Positions 15,901 through 23,648 of a stretch of 38,522 nt of DNA are shown one piece after another; position 1 is the first letter of the stretch, and each line of letters opens with the position of its first letter. The position numbers and the translations under genes were made by a program. The notes beneath the pieces were generated by a model, which did no database searches, had not been told where the DNA came from, and saw only the letters and a list, made by a program, of their open reading frames with translations. This DNA is from Thalassolituus maritimus. Lineage in GTDB: Bacteria > Pseudomonadota > Gammaproteobacteria > Pseudomonadales > Oceanobacteraceae. Location: contig NZ_FTOH01000016.1 of NCBI RefSeq assembly GCF_900156675.1, positions 1 through 38,522 of the forward strand. The letters are read 5' to 3'.

Positions 15901-17126
15901 AAGGCATTGCCGGATTTGTCACGCCTGCGACGTTGAACATTGAGGAAATTAGAGAAGCGCTTTATGCGAAGCTGCCATCTTATATGATACCAGCGCAAAT
16001 ATTTTCAGTTGATGCAATACCGCTGACTGCCAATGGCAAAGTCGATCAAAAAAAGCTTGGGGAAATTGCGAGCGAAAGCAGGACAAACGAGCACGTATCT
16101 GCCCCTGAAGGCCGCAATGAGATGGCCATGGCGGAACTGTGGCGTAAAGTACTGCAATACGATATTGAAGACAACGGTATTGGTTTTGTGGATGCCGGTG
16201 GCGATTCGCTCTTGGCTATTCGGTTGATTAATTTAATCGAACAGCGTTTTGGCGTAAGGCCTTCAATAACGGATATCTTTAGAGAACCCACGATTAAAGG
16301 CATGGCGGCAGTGTTGAATCGGCGTGACACTCCCGCAAGTAATGCACTTATTCCGTTGCGGGTGAAGGAACACAACAAGATTGTGGTGGTGCTTGTCCAT
16401 CCGGTTGGTGGAACAACCTATTGTTATAAGCCGCTGATAGACGCGTCCGCGCAAACGATAAGTTTTTATGGATTGCAATCACTGGGTATCAATAGCGAAA
16501 ACTATACTTTAACCCAGCTTGCCGAACTGTATGTCAATGAGTTGCAAAATGCAGGTATTCAACCTAGCCATATCGTGGGCTGGTCTTTTGGTGGCGTTGT
16601 TGCCGGTGAAATGCAAAAACGCTTTAAACAAAGAACACATGCATTAATACCCATCACTATGATTGATCCTTGGGTTCGTGCTAATGATATGATTACCATT
16701 GATGATAAAACTATGGAAGTTAGTTTTGTTTGTGATGTGCTTTTTGGCGAGCGTGAATGCGACCGTGACGAGATAAAAAGAGAACTTCAAACAAAATCAA
16801 TGTTTGAATTATTAAAATCCAATGACGGTAGTGTGTTAGGTAAGCATGTCGATGAAGCTGACATCACAACATTATTTCAACAGTTTAAAAACAATACCCA
16901 AGCCTTGCTAGGGTATGACTGCGTGCCTCCTGAACAGGCGACAATTTGGATCGCTGAAGCACAGCAGGCGTCTGGTTTCCCACACTTATCAAGATTGACC
17001 CAAGTTCATGTTCAATTAGCATGTTTAAACTTAGACGCGGATCATTATTCCATTATAAGCGGTGATCATTTGAAGTCCATTGCGTCCGTATTGAACGAGC
17101 AACTAAATACGGGAGGGGCGCTGTGA
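12996..17126 (+). CDS. NRPS module: docking-Cy-A(Cys-like)-PCP-TE
   Basis: Adds and probably cyclises one residue, then releases the product. Residues 20-76 resemble a TubC-type N-terminal docking domain. From 85 a heterocyclization-type domain begins with LPLSELQQSYWIG; its DxxxxDxxS motif reads R-L-L-I-G-D-A-A-S (215-223), so the first Asp is Arg. The A domain spans about 525-1025: FTSGSTGEPKG near 680, LGGATEASIW, GRIDSQIKLNGYRVEL and terminal NGKVDQKK. The pocket read by eye is D-L-F-N-F-S-L-I-W, close to cysteine codes. PCP Ser is in DAGGDSLLAIRL (about 1070). The TE from about 1120 has GWSFGG (Ser near 1197). Expected outcome is a terminal cysteine or thiazoline unit released as an acid or ring. 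Starts by ATGA overlap with the ACP gene. Confidence 0.92.
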   Translation: MSTKENSKLAAALNETESLNISEETYQLVETLSTAGVEISSQGGKLAFKADKGVMTTELMNRLRSQKTQLLLLLSEDDADRGGICVLPLSELQQSYWIGEAGEVGVAGADHWYNQFEVETLDLDTLKRALAMLIERHDYLRSYITEDGFLTILDKSYSFSFEYIDHSGLSLTEEKTAVQKIKDEMCRPISANQWPLYRMYVQQLSGSFRVHVCGRLLIGDAASWQLYADELGLLLEDTARDDLSDPQSLSVAMLNQFRQRLSKEYQMSRQYWLSRKLPTSPALPIHSVNSKFSRLIGDFDDAITNALAAKARENGLTLDSVFMTLYALVLDIWSQESRFSINVLHGNKRHTGFPLGNFGSILKLEIDLNRDHAFAEIAKSIRKQFLQDMAHAAVDGVKAQRMSNHHAEFSGTASQVAYSSGFGIGRPSKAEIGLAQIGWEPNDAYLQTPGVILDFQAFYTVDGIRVHFDVDCGRLGEDVANAMFSSLRDAVINIAAMPNWNETLLIDLPKDQLASISQANATQKQQTLHYLHELVAKRLDDGQGIALKTDELTLSYSTLSEYVDKMVLKLVEDSINVQHPIAVVAKKGWQQIVATIAIVKAGGSYVPIDPSWPATRIASVLNRIGCECIVADQVGYASIQREALDHGRANYLIDQVVVAGMNTTPHQAQIEKDKIAYVIFTSGSTGEPKGVAISHCAAANTIEDMINRFDITSNDSVLGVSALHFDLSVFDIFAVLGVGGKLVLPPDCARPDPEELFNLVLTENITLWNTVPAIMEMVVEYALPRQLTLSSLRCIFMSGDWIPVDLPAKLRRVCPNARLIGLGGATEASIWSNWFEIDRIPDGWKSVPYGKALANQALYVVDRYGAFCPDWVEGDLVIGGQGLAQTYWGLPDETAARFVSSKFDGQRIYITGDRARRWPDGNIEFLGRIDSQIKLNGYRVELGEVASALKQCTGVENAVAVPVDLRGRKGIAGFVTPATLNIEEIREALYAKLPSYMIPAQIFSVDAIPLTANGKVDQKKLGEIASESRTNEHVSAPEGRNEMAMAELWRKVLQYDIEDNGIGFVDAGGDSLLAIRLINLIEQRFGVRPSITDIFREPTIKGMAAVLNRRDTPASNALIPLRVKEHNKIVVVLVHPVGGTTYCYKPLIDASAQTISFYGLQSLGINSENYTLTQLAELYVNELQNAGIQPSHIVGWSFGGVVAGEMQKRFKQRTHALIPITMIDPWVRANDMITIDDKTMEVSFVCDVLFGERECDRDEIKRELQTKSMFELLKSNDGSVLGKHVDEADITTLFQQFKNNTQALLGYDCVPPEQATIWIAEAQQASGFPHLSRLTQVHVQLACLNLDADHYSIISGDHLKSIASVLNEQLNTGGAL

Positions 17127-18061
17127 AAATTGGTGCATTTTCCTGGGTGCTGGGTAAATCTACTTGTGTGGATAAGCTCCCTGAGCTAAACGGTGATGAA
17201 CAGAAAATCGCAGGGCTGAAAAAGCTTGGGCTCGAATATTATCGTGTTGCTAATTCGCCATGTCGAGACATGATGATCGCGGCAATCACCGAGTCAATAC
17301 AGCTGTCGGGCTGTGATTCATTAGAGATTGATACTGTTTTATTCTCTACCTCCAAGCATGATGATCGTCGCGATATCAGCTTGATTCCCGAGGTATTGTC
17401 AGTTTGTGGATTGCTCAATGCGCGACCGCTAGGCGTCTCGCTGGGCGCATGTGCAAACCTTACCTATGCATTTGAAGTGTGTGAAGGCTTGCTTAAGACC
17501 AATAGATCAAAAAACATTTTAATGGTTTTCAGCGATTTTTATGGGGATCACGAGAGGCTATTGCGGCAAAATGCGGCGCTCGGAAGCGATGGGGTGGGTG
17601 CCTGTGTTATATCGGACAACATTGGTAACGGTTACCTTATTAAGAGTACGAGCAATAAATATAATGTAAATGCGAGTAATCATCTATTGGCCGAAGATAT
17701 TGTTTCCTTTATTCGCACATATTCTGAAGGGGTTCGTCTCTCCACCGAGCAGGCTGTTCGAGAAGCCAATATATGTATATCTGATTGCAATATGTTAGTT
17801 GCACCAAACTTTAATGCAGTTGTTCTTAGGAATATATCCAAAATATGTGGATTGAAATCAGATCGTATTTATAATGGGAATATTAAATCAGTTGGGCATT
17901 GTAGTTCGGTGGATCAGCTTATGTCGCTATCACAAATACTCGCCTTTGATTTGCCTAATGGCACACCCGTTTTAGTTTCATGTCCGGCCGATTTTGTTTG
18001 GGGAAGCAGTGTCATGGTGGTTGATAAGCATACCCCTGGTGTTTGCTCAAAGGGAGAATAG
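17123..18061 (+). CDS. Divergent KAS III-like protein 1 (thiolase fold)
   Basis: 312-residue protein with FabH-type thiolase fold. Cys110 in SLGACANLTYA occupies the nucleophile position. The HQAN motif that holds the catalytic His in FabH is replaced by PNFN (228-231), and the GNTS loop is replaced by a GHCSSVDQL segment with His259 and Asp264. The second copy at 21077 shares this pattern. Loss of the decarboxylation His suggests acyl transfer or C-N/C-O bond formation on a carrier and not Claisen condensation; that is inference. Start GTG 17123 overlaps the NRPS stop and follows a GGGAGGGG site. Lies upstream of an A domain, ACP and P450. Confidence 0.85.
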   Translation: MKIGAFSWVLGKSTCVDKLPELNGDEQKIAGLKKLGLEYYRVANSPCRDMMIAAITESIQLSGCDSLEIDTVLFSTSKHDDRRDISLIPEVLSVCGLLNARPLGVSLGACANLTYAFEVCEGLLKTNRSKNILMVFSDFYGDHERLLRQNAALGSDGVGACVISDNIGNGYLIKSTSNKYNVNASNHLLAEDIVSFIRTYSEGVRLSTEQAVREANICISDCNMLVAPNFNAVVLRNISKICGLKSDRIYNGNIKSVGHCSSVDQLMSLSQILAFDLPNGTPVLVSCPADFVWGSSVMVVDKHTPGVCSKGE

Positions 18062-18063
18062 AA

Positions 18064-19617
18064 ATGCATGCAAATGAATGTTTTGTAGACTTTATACTAA
18101 AGAGAGCAAATCCGGACGACGCAAAAGAGGCGATGACGTTTCAAGATGAAGCATGGTCCTATGGACGGCTTAAGCAAGAGATTGACGCCTTAAAAACAGT
18201 TCTTGTCAACAACGAAGTGCAGCCGGGTGATAGAGTCATTATTCGCATGGACGCAGAACCTATTGCCATAGCGATGTCGTTAGCGATTATGTCGTACGGC
18301 GCGATTTATGTACCCATCGCAACTGACATACCAAATGTTAGATTTCTATCCATTATTGATGCAGTGGCGCCTTCTCTAATCGTTTGCGCGCGCGATGCAG
18401 CAGAAGACTATGGTGCTGAAGAATGTATAGAACTTGATACGATAAAGCTTCATCGAATGGCGGGTAGCCCCCCTACGGATACATCGCATAACCAAGACGA
18501 TAAAGATGCCTATATCATTATGACGTCAGGTACAACTGGCGTGCCCAAAGGCATTACCATGACGCATTCGGCGGCAATCGCAGCGATAAAAGGCTACCAT
18601 GAGATGAGTATCGATGCAGATAATCGCGTGGGCAGTATCTCTCCACTGCATTTTGATTTTTGTATTTTTGATATGGCGATCACCTTTTATTTCGGTGCAA
18701 CACTTGTGCTGGTGCCTAAAATTCTGGCACATTATGCTAAGGGTTTTATTAAATATCTGAATGAACATTCCATTACACGCATGCATTCTATTCCCTCTGT
18801 TTGGCGCCCGGTATTAGATAGCTCAGATGCCAATATTTTAAACAGTTTGACAACTTTGAAATCCGTTTTATATGCAGCGGAATCGTTCCCGGTTAAGGAT
18901 TTACTTACATTACAAAGCAAGCTGCCCAATGCTGAATTTGTTCAGTCTTTTGGCCATACAGAGTCGATGGGCTGTTGCTTTAAAAAACTAAGTAACCCAA
19001 TTTGTGCACACAAAGGATGTGTTTCAATCGGTAAACCGTTGTTAAATACAGAAATGTTTGTTATCAATGACCAGGGAGATTTGGCGCAAGCAGAAGAAGT
19101 GGGTGAACTATATATCAAGGGCCCTCATCTCTTTCGCGGCTACTGGTGCAATCCAGAGCAAACAAATAGAAGCCTGGTGGCTGATCCTCGAGGGGATGAG
19201 GGCATTACCTTTAAAAGCGGCGATTTAGTTTTTCAAGATGCAAATGATGATTTTTACTTTGTTGGTCGTTGTGATCATCAGGTAAAAATAGGCGGTAATA
19301 GGATAGAGCTACCTGAGATCGATCGGGTTATCAATGAGATTAGCGATGTTTCGGCGGCGACCACCATTGTCAATGACAATGAGGGAAGAAAAACCATCGA
19401 ATGCTTTATTGTTAATAAAAGCAGTCTAGACTGGCGTGAATTCGTATTGATGGTACGCAAAAATGTATCTCAACTACTTCCCAGGTATATGATGCCTACT
19501 GACTTTTATGCAGCCCATTCTTTGCCTTTGCTTTCGAATGGCAAGGTCGATCGGTCGGTATTGAAGGATGTTAATAAAAGAAAAGAATATTTGGTTAATA
19601 AAGGAGTGTCCATTTAA
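18064..19617 (+). CDS. Free-standing adenylation domain 2
   Basis: One A domain of 517 residues, expected to load the adjacent ACP (19617). ATP loop MTSGTTGVPKG, core LHFDFCIFDM, FGHTES in place of the usual YGPTE, FKSGDLVFQ, GRCDHQVKIGGNRIEL and terminal LLSNGKVDRS are visible. The pocket read by eye, D-F-F-H-L-A-S-G-C, matches no code that I know, so the substrate may be unusual; 4-aminophenylalanine or another cluster-specific amino acid would fit the context. ATG 18064 is chosen: GGGAG lies 7 nt upstream and the KAS-like gene stops at 18061; the in-frame TTG at 18043 is less likely. TAATG coupling with the ACP gene supports a functional pair. Confidence 0.89.
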   Translation: MHANECFVDFILKRANPDDAKEAMTFQDEAWSYGRLKQEIDALKTVLVNNEVQPGDRVIIRMDAEPIAIAMSLAIMSYGAIYVPIATDIPNVRFLSIIDAVAPSLIVCARDAAEDYGAEECIELDTIKLHRMAGSPPTDTSHNQDDKDAYIIMTSGTTGVPKGITMTHSAAIAAIKGYHEMSIDADNRVGSISPLHFDFCIFDMAITFYFGATLVLVPKILAHYAKGFIKYLNEHSITRMHSIPSVWRPVLDSSDANILNSLTTLKSVLYAAESFPVKDLLTLQSKLPNAEFVQSFGHTESMGCCFKKLSNPICAHKGCVSIGKPLLNTEMFVINDQGDLAQAEEVGELYIKGPHLFRGYWCNPEQTNRSLVADPRGDEGITFKSGDLVFQDANDDFYFVGRCDHQVKIGGNRIELPEIDRVINEISDVSAATTIVNDNEGRKTIECFIVNKSSLDWREFVLMVRKNVSQLLPRYMMPTDFYAAHSLPLLSNGKVDRSVLKDVNKRKEYLVNKGVSI

Positions 19618-19877
19618 TGGAAAGGAAAGAATTCTATTCTAAGGTGATTGCCTATCTTAACGACCGTACAGATGTGCCGAGTGACTGGGCGTGGGGTGAT
19701 ACTGATAATCTATTCGACGTCGGCATTATTGAATCATTTGATTTGCCAGATCTTGTTAATAAAATTGAAGAGATAACAGGGAATGAAATTCAAGTATCTG
19801 GCTTAAAAGTTGAACATTTTTATACATTGCAAACGATGTACGACTCTATTTTACGAGATATGAGGCTATCATGCTAA
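19617..19877 (+). CDS. Free-standing carrier protein
   Basis: 86-residue acyl/peptidyl carrier. The attachment Ser is in VGIIESFDLPDLV (about residue 41), an IES variant of the usual DSL motif. It shares a TAATG junction with the A-domain gene and overlaps the P450 gene by 7 nt, so A domain, carrier and P450 are made together. This arrangement is typical where a P450 oxidises an aminoacyl group tethered to a carrier, for example beta-hydroxylation in nikkomycin and aminocoumarin pathways. Confidence 0.83.
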   Translation: MERKEFYSKVIAYLNDRTDVPSDWAWGDTDNLFDVGIIESFDLPDLVNKIEEITGNEIQVSGLKVEHFYTLQTMYDSILRDMRLSC

Positions 19878-21061
19878 ATTTAGATACACGATCAGACGCA
19901 TTTCTAACTGATCCTTGGCCAGTGCTGAAGAAATTTCGTCAAGAGGCACCAATATGCTGGTCTGAGTCCGAGAAGCTTTTTAACGTTTTTCGACACGAGG
20001 ATATTGCCAAGCTATTTCTTGATCAGCGTTTTACCGTTGAATATCCATGGCGCACAACGACACATTTGTTCGGTAAAACACTACTTGATATGGAAGGTGA
20101 AGAACAGCAACGCTTAAAGAAAATCATCGCAAGTTCGGTGTTGACAGGTATTAACGTTCGAAATTTTTCTGAAAAGTTTGTTGAACCGACTGTGATTAAG
20201 TTAATCGACGATGTTGTTTATGAGCCGAGTTTTGATTTTATGGCGGAAATTGCCAGTCGCGTACCTACCTTAGCAACCTGTCAATTCTTGGGTATTCCAC
20301 TAGATCAAGAGAAATGGTTGTTTGAAAAGATGATGGTGCTTATGAATCACTTAGGCGAAATAGAAATTAATTTCGAAGCCGTCGGCGATGTTCATAAGGA
20401 AGTTGACGAATGGTTGACCAACATTCTTGTTAATAAGTTTGAACAAAAACAAGAAGACCTGGGCTATATGCAAATGTTCGACTGCGTGCGTGACGAGTCT
20501 ATGGAAACGATTAAACTTGTTTACTGGACATTTCTCGCCGGGGGCATTGAAACTTCAATGTGCTTATTAGGCAACGCATTTGTGATTTTGTCCAACCATC
20601 AGGAGTGGTTCAAACGATTGGCAGAAGATAGTTCCATGGCGCGCTTAATCCTCAATGAAGCGCTACGTCTTGAGCCTGTGCAAGGAAATACGGTTAGATT
20701 TGCCACACAGGACCTTGATCTAAATGGTATTTCCATTAAGAAAAATCAATGTGTAAGGTTGTTGTTAACCAGTGCGAGTCGGGATGAAAGTGTTTTTCAG
20801 GAACCTGATGTTTTTAATCCTGAACGTTCAACCCGCAAGCGGGATTTAACGTTCGCTATAGGGACTCACGCATGTATGGGGCGTAACTTTACCCTGACTA
20901 ATTCTGAAATAGTGCTCAGAACATTTTGGAAAAAAATACAGGGTGTTCGTGACATAGATAAAATTGATACTGTTATTAGAGGCTCACTGTTTCGTAAGCC
21001 CGATTCAGTTTGGGTTAATTCGAAAATAAATACTGTTAAAGATTGTTGTTTACAAGCATAA
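19871..21061 (+). CDS. Cytochrome P450, probably acting on carrier-bound substrate
   Basis: Bacterial class I P450 of 396 residues, no membrane anchor. The I-helix motif reads LAGGIETS (about 222-229, Glu in place of the usual Asp). The ExxR motif is EALR near 262, and the heme loop FAIGTHACMG near 328-337 has the ligand Cys. It depends on outside ferredoxin and reductase; none is encoded here. Overlap with the preceding ACP gene suggests that the ACP-tethered amino acid is the substrate, with hydroxylation at C-beta or on the ring as the simplest outcome. Oxidation of a hydrazine cannot be excluded, since heme enzymes act in N-N chemistry elsewhere. Confidence 0.92.
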   Translation: MLNLDTRSDAFLTDPWPVLKKFRQEAPICWSESEKLFNVFRHEDIAKLFLDQRFTVEYPWRTTTHLFGKTLLDMEGEEQQRLKKIIASSVLTGINVRNFSEKFVEPTVIKLIDDVVYEPSFDFMAEIASRVPTLATCQFLGIPLDQEKWLFEKMMVLMNHLGEIEINFEAVGDVHKEVDEWLTNILVNKFEQKQEDLGYMQMFDCVRDESMETIKLVYWTFLAGGIETSMCLLGNAFVILSNHQEWFKRLAEDSSMARLILNEALRLEPVQGNTVRFATQDLDLNGISIKKNQCVRLLLTSASRDESVFQEPDVFNPERSTRKRDLTFAIGTHACMGRNFTLTNSEIVLRTFWKKIQGVRDIDKIDTVIRGSLFRKPDSVWVNSKINTVKDCCLQA

Positions 21062-21076
21062 GGAAGGCAAAGGATT

Positions 21077-21988
21077 ATGATTAACATTAGCTGCATTAAC
21101 TATACATTAGGTGACTCAAAACCCATAACCGAAATTCCTGAATTGGCGGGTGATGATGAAGGAGCAAAGTTTCTTCTCGATAGAGGGTTTAAAAATTTTA
21201 GAAGCTATGATGGCGAGCCATGGCAGGTGGGTGTCGATGCGGCTAAGAAAACTTTAGAAGAAGCTAAGTTTTCGCCAGCAGATATCGATCAGGTGGTTTA
21301 TGCTTCAATCAGTTCTAAAAACCCGATGATTGGGGATTTAGGGGTTGGGCTTTTTGCAAACGCGATGAACATGTTGGAAACGCCTATCGCTGGTGTTTGC
21401 TTTGGTGAGTGTACAAATTCCATGTTGGGATTGGAGTACGCCACTATGTTGGTAGAAACCGGGCGTGCGCGAAATGTGCTATTAGTTTCTACAGATGTTG
21501 CATGCAGTAAAGAACAACGTATGACCAGTGGCTATACCATATGCTCAGATGGTGCGGCGGCGTGCATCGTGTCAAACGAGCGTCATGGTGAAGGTTATTC
21601 ATTTGAGCTGGTGAAATTTCAAAAAGCATATCATCATTTATCCAGAGCCGGCTTGTCCAATCCGGGGCAAGCATTTCGGGATATCGCCAAAGCAGCTTCT
21701 TTTTGTAAAAGCACAGTTACCAAAGAATTTACTGGTAAAATATCTAAGTGGATACCCAATACGGGCAATACTGAAGTTGCCGGTGCATTTGCAAGCGTAC
21801 TAGGTATACCGTTAAAAGACTATTACTTGGATAATTTGGCAGATTATGCCCACTTGTTCTCCACGGATCAACTGGTCAATCTTATTGACTGGGCGAGTCG
21901 TTCTAACATTGCCGATGGTGAATATGGTTGTGGTATTGCTACTGGGTTATCAGGCAGTTGTTCGGCGTTGTGGCGAGTTAGATGCTAA
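21077..21988 (+). CDS. Divergent KAS III-like protein 2 (thiolase fold)
   Basis: 303-residue paralogue of the 17123 protein. Both begin with a similar PEL-x-GD segment. Cys112 in FGECTNSMLG is the presumed nucleophile. As in the first copy the HQAN motif is gone (IPNTGN near 226-231), and His259 and Asp264 (YAHLFSTDQL) occupy the same residue numbers as in the paralogue. The two may form a heterodimer or act at successive steps. It is followed by a free ACP gene at 22046, a likely acyl donor or acceptor. Start ATG 21077 has AAAGGA upstream. Family assignment is firm; reaction is unknown. Confidence 0.85.
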   Translation: MINISCINYTLGDSKPITEIPELAGDDEGAKFLLDRGFKNFRSYDGEPWQVGVDAAKKTLEEAKFSPADIDQVVYASISSKNPMIGDLGVGLFANAMNMLETPIAGVCFGECTNSMLGLEYATMLVETGRARNVLLVSTDVACSKEQRMTSGYTICSDGAAACIVSNERHGEGYSFELVKFQKAYHHLSRAGLSNPGQAFRDIAKAASFCKSTVTKEFTGKISKWIPNTGNTEVAGAFASVLGIPLKDYYLDNLADYAHLFSTDQLVNLIDWASRSNIADGEYGCGIATGLSGSCSALWRVRC

Positions 21989-22045
21989 AGCTGGTTTGCC
22001 CTGGTTTTTGATGTGTGGATACTCAGAACTTGATCAAGGAATATT

Positions 22046-22294
22046 ATGAACAGTATGTTTGATGTCGTTGAGCATAAATTACATAGCTTGGTGCCGACGA
22101 TAGATTCAATAAGTGCTGAGATGAAGTTGCAGGATGATTTACATTTGTCATCACTTGCTCTTGTGTCGTTACTTACTACGCTTTGCGATCAGTTTGGCGT
22201 TGATTTATTAAAGCTGACAGATGCAGATCTCCTAAATTTGGTATCAGTAGAAGATGTAGTGAATTTGTTTGAAAGATATTCAAGCAAATCTTAA
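22046..22294 (+). CDS. Free-standing acyl carrier protein
   Basis: 82-residue ACP. The phosphopantetheine Ser lies in DDLHLSSLALVSLL (about residues 35-36; two adjacent Ser, the one aligned with DSL being more likely). AAGGAA precedes ATG 22046 at a good distance. It sits between the second KAS III-like gene and the hydrazine cassette, and is a candidate carrier for hydrazinoacetate, since triacsin and azaserine routes also process hydrazinoacetate on a carrier. Which of the five adenylating enzymes loads it is not visible. Confidence 0.84.
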   Translation: MNSMFDVVEHKLHSLVPTIDSISAEMKLQDDLHLSSLALVSLLTTLCDQFGVDLLKLTDADLLNLVSVEDVVNLFERYSSKS

Positions 22295-22320
22295 GTAATA
22301 TAGTCAAGGATTGGTTAATT

Positions 22321-23637
22321 ATGATATACGACTTAGTAGGGATCGGCGCCGGTCCGTCAAATCTCAGTTTGGCGGCACTGTCTCCTAAACACCTTAACGC
22401 AATGTATATTGAACGAAGACCTGAATTTTCATGGCACAAAGGCATGGAATTTAGCTTTGCAGATTTACAGGTGAGTTTTGTTAAAGATCTGGTGACATTA
22501 GCAGACCCAACCAATGAGCATTCATTTCTTAACTATCTTCACACCAACGGAAAGCTATATCATTTTTTGAATGCCCAGTTTCAAAGTGTTTCCAGGAAGG
22601 AGTATGCCGACTATTTTAAGTGGGTGTCACAACGTCTAGATAATATTTTAATGAGTGAATGTGTGCTAAGTGTGAATTTCGATGAAGATTTCATTGTTGA
22701 AACCGATAAGCGAACATTGAGAAGTAAGAATATTTCCGTGGGTGTTGGCAAAGTTCAATATATACCAAGTTTTGCCAGACCGTTGTTAGGTAATAATAAC
22801 TTTCACGTCTCGCAATATAAGTATAATGACCATCAACTGGCGGGCAAGAAAATTATTATCGTTGGTGGTGGTCAATCTGGCGCCGAAGCTTTTTATGATT
22901 TGATATCAAGAGATAAAGATGATGCAGTGAAGCAGGTGTATTGGATTACGCGACGCGATAATTTTTTACCTATCGATGACTCGCCGTTTACAAATGATCT
23001 TTTTATGCCTTGTCAAGTAGAGTATTTGCAACAATTTAGTTACAGCAAGAAAAAAGAATATGTTAGAAAAAATATATTAACGAGTGACGGCATCTCCGGC
23101 AAGACCTTAAACGATATTTATCAATTACTGTATAGATACCAGTTTCTGGAAGATAATCCTTTGGAATTTAAATTAATGCCTAGTCGTAGCGTTGAGGGGT
23201 TAACAAAGATCGGTACCAAATGGTTGGTTAACTCCCGACATCTGGAATATGAAGTCGATGAGCACTTTGAAGCAGACGTGATTATTTGGGCAACGGGTTT
23301 TTGTGATGGGCCGAAAAATTTTCTGCGGCCCATAGATCATAAGCTTGAAAAGGTTGGGGTTGGCGAAGAATATATGGTCGATAATGACTACTCTGTTGTC
23401 TGGAATGGGCCCAAAGATCGAAATATTTTTATGCTTAACTCAGTGAAAAATCAAAAAGGGTTGTCTGATCCCAATCTTAGTTTAACGGCATGGCGTAGCA
23501 GGAAAGTGCTTGACCGAATTGAAAATAAGGCATGCCAGCAAGTTGCTAATAAGTCGCTTGTAGAATGGAATCCTATTCAAGAAATTGAACCCTTTGTTGA
23601 ACAGGGCCTGATTCGAGAAGCTAAAGCGTCTATTTGA
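22321..23637 (+). CDS. L-lysine N6-hydroxylase (flavin N-monooxygenase, IucD/Spb38/Tri26 type)
   Basis: Predicted to make N6-hydroxylysine using FAD, NADPH and O2, the first step of hydrazinoacetate formation. The 438-residue protein has the N-terminal FAD motif GIGAGPSNLSLAAL, the family block MEFSFADLQVSFVKDLVTL, the NADPH motif IVGGGQSGAEAF near 181, DDSPFTNDLFMP, and the late ATGF motif. All are typical of siderophore-type ornithine/lysine hydroxylases. Siderophore use is unlikely: no hydroxamate acyltransferase or IucA/IucC synthetase is present, while the next two genes complete a hydrazine pathway. Lysine rather than ornithine is inferred from those neighbours. Start ATG 22321, AAGGA about 9 nt upstream. 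Confidence 0.92.
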   Translation: MIYDLVGIGAGPSNLSLAALSPKHLNAMYIERRPEFSWHKGMEFSFADLQVSFVKDLVTLADPTNEHSFLNYLHTNGKLYHFLNAQFQSVSRKEYADYFKWVSQRLDNILMSECVLSVNFDEDFIVETDKRTLRSKNISVGVGKVQYIPSFARPLLGNNNFHVSQYKYNDHQLAGKKIIIVGGGQSGAEAFYDLISRDKDDAVKQVYWITRRDNFLPIDDSPFTNDLFMPCQVEYLQQFSYSKKKEYVRKNILTSDGISGKTLNDIYQLLYRYQFLEDNPLEFKLMPSRSVEGLTKIGTKWLVNSRHLEYEVDEHFEADVIIWATGFCDGPKNFLRPIDHKLEKVGVGEEYMVDNDYSVVWNGPKDRNIFMLNSVKNQKGLSDPNLSLTAWRSRKVLDRIENKACQQVANKSLVEWNPIQEIEPFVEQGLIREAKASI

Positions 23638-23648
23638 AAGGTTAGTCA

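Noticed and set aside
22321-23637. Siderophore biosynthesis gene (lysine/ornithine hydroxylase)
   Set aside because: No hydroxamate acyltransferase, IucA/IucC synthetase or TonB receptor is present, and the next two genes match the hydrazine pathway.
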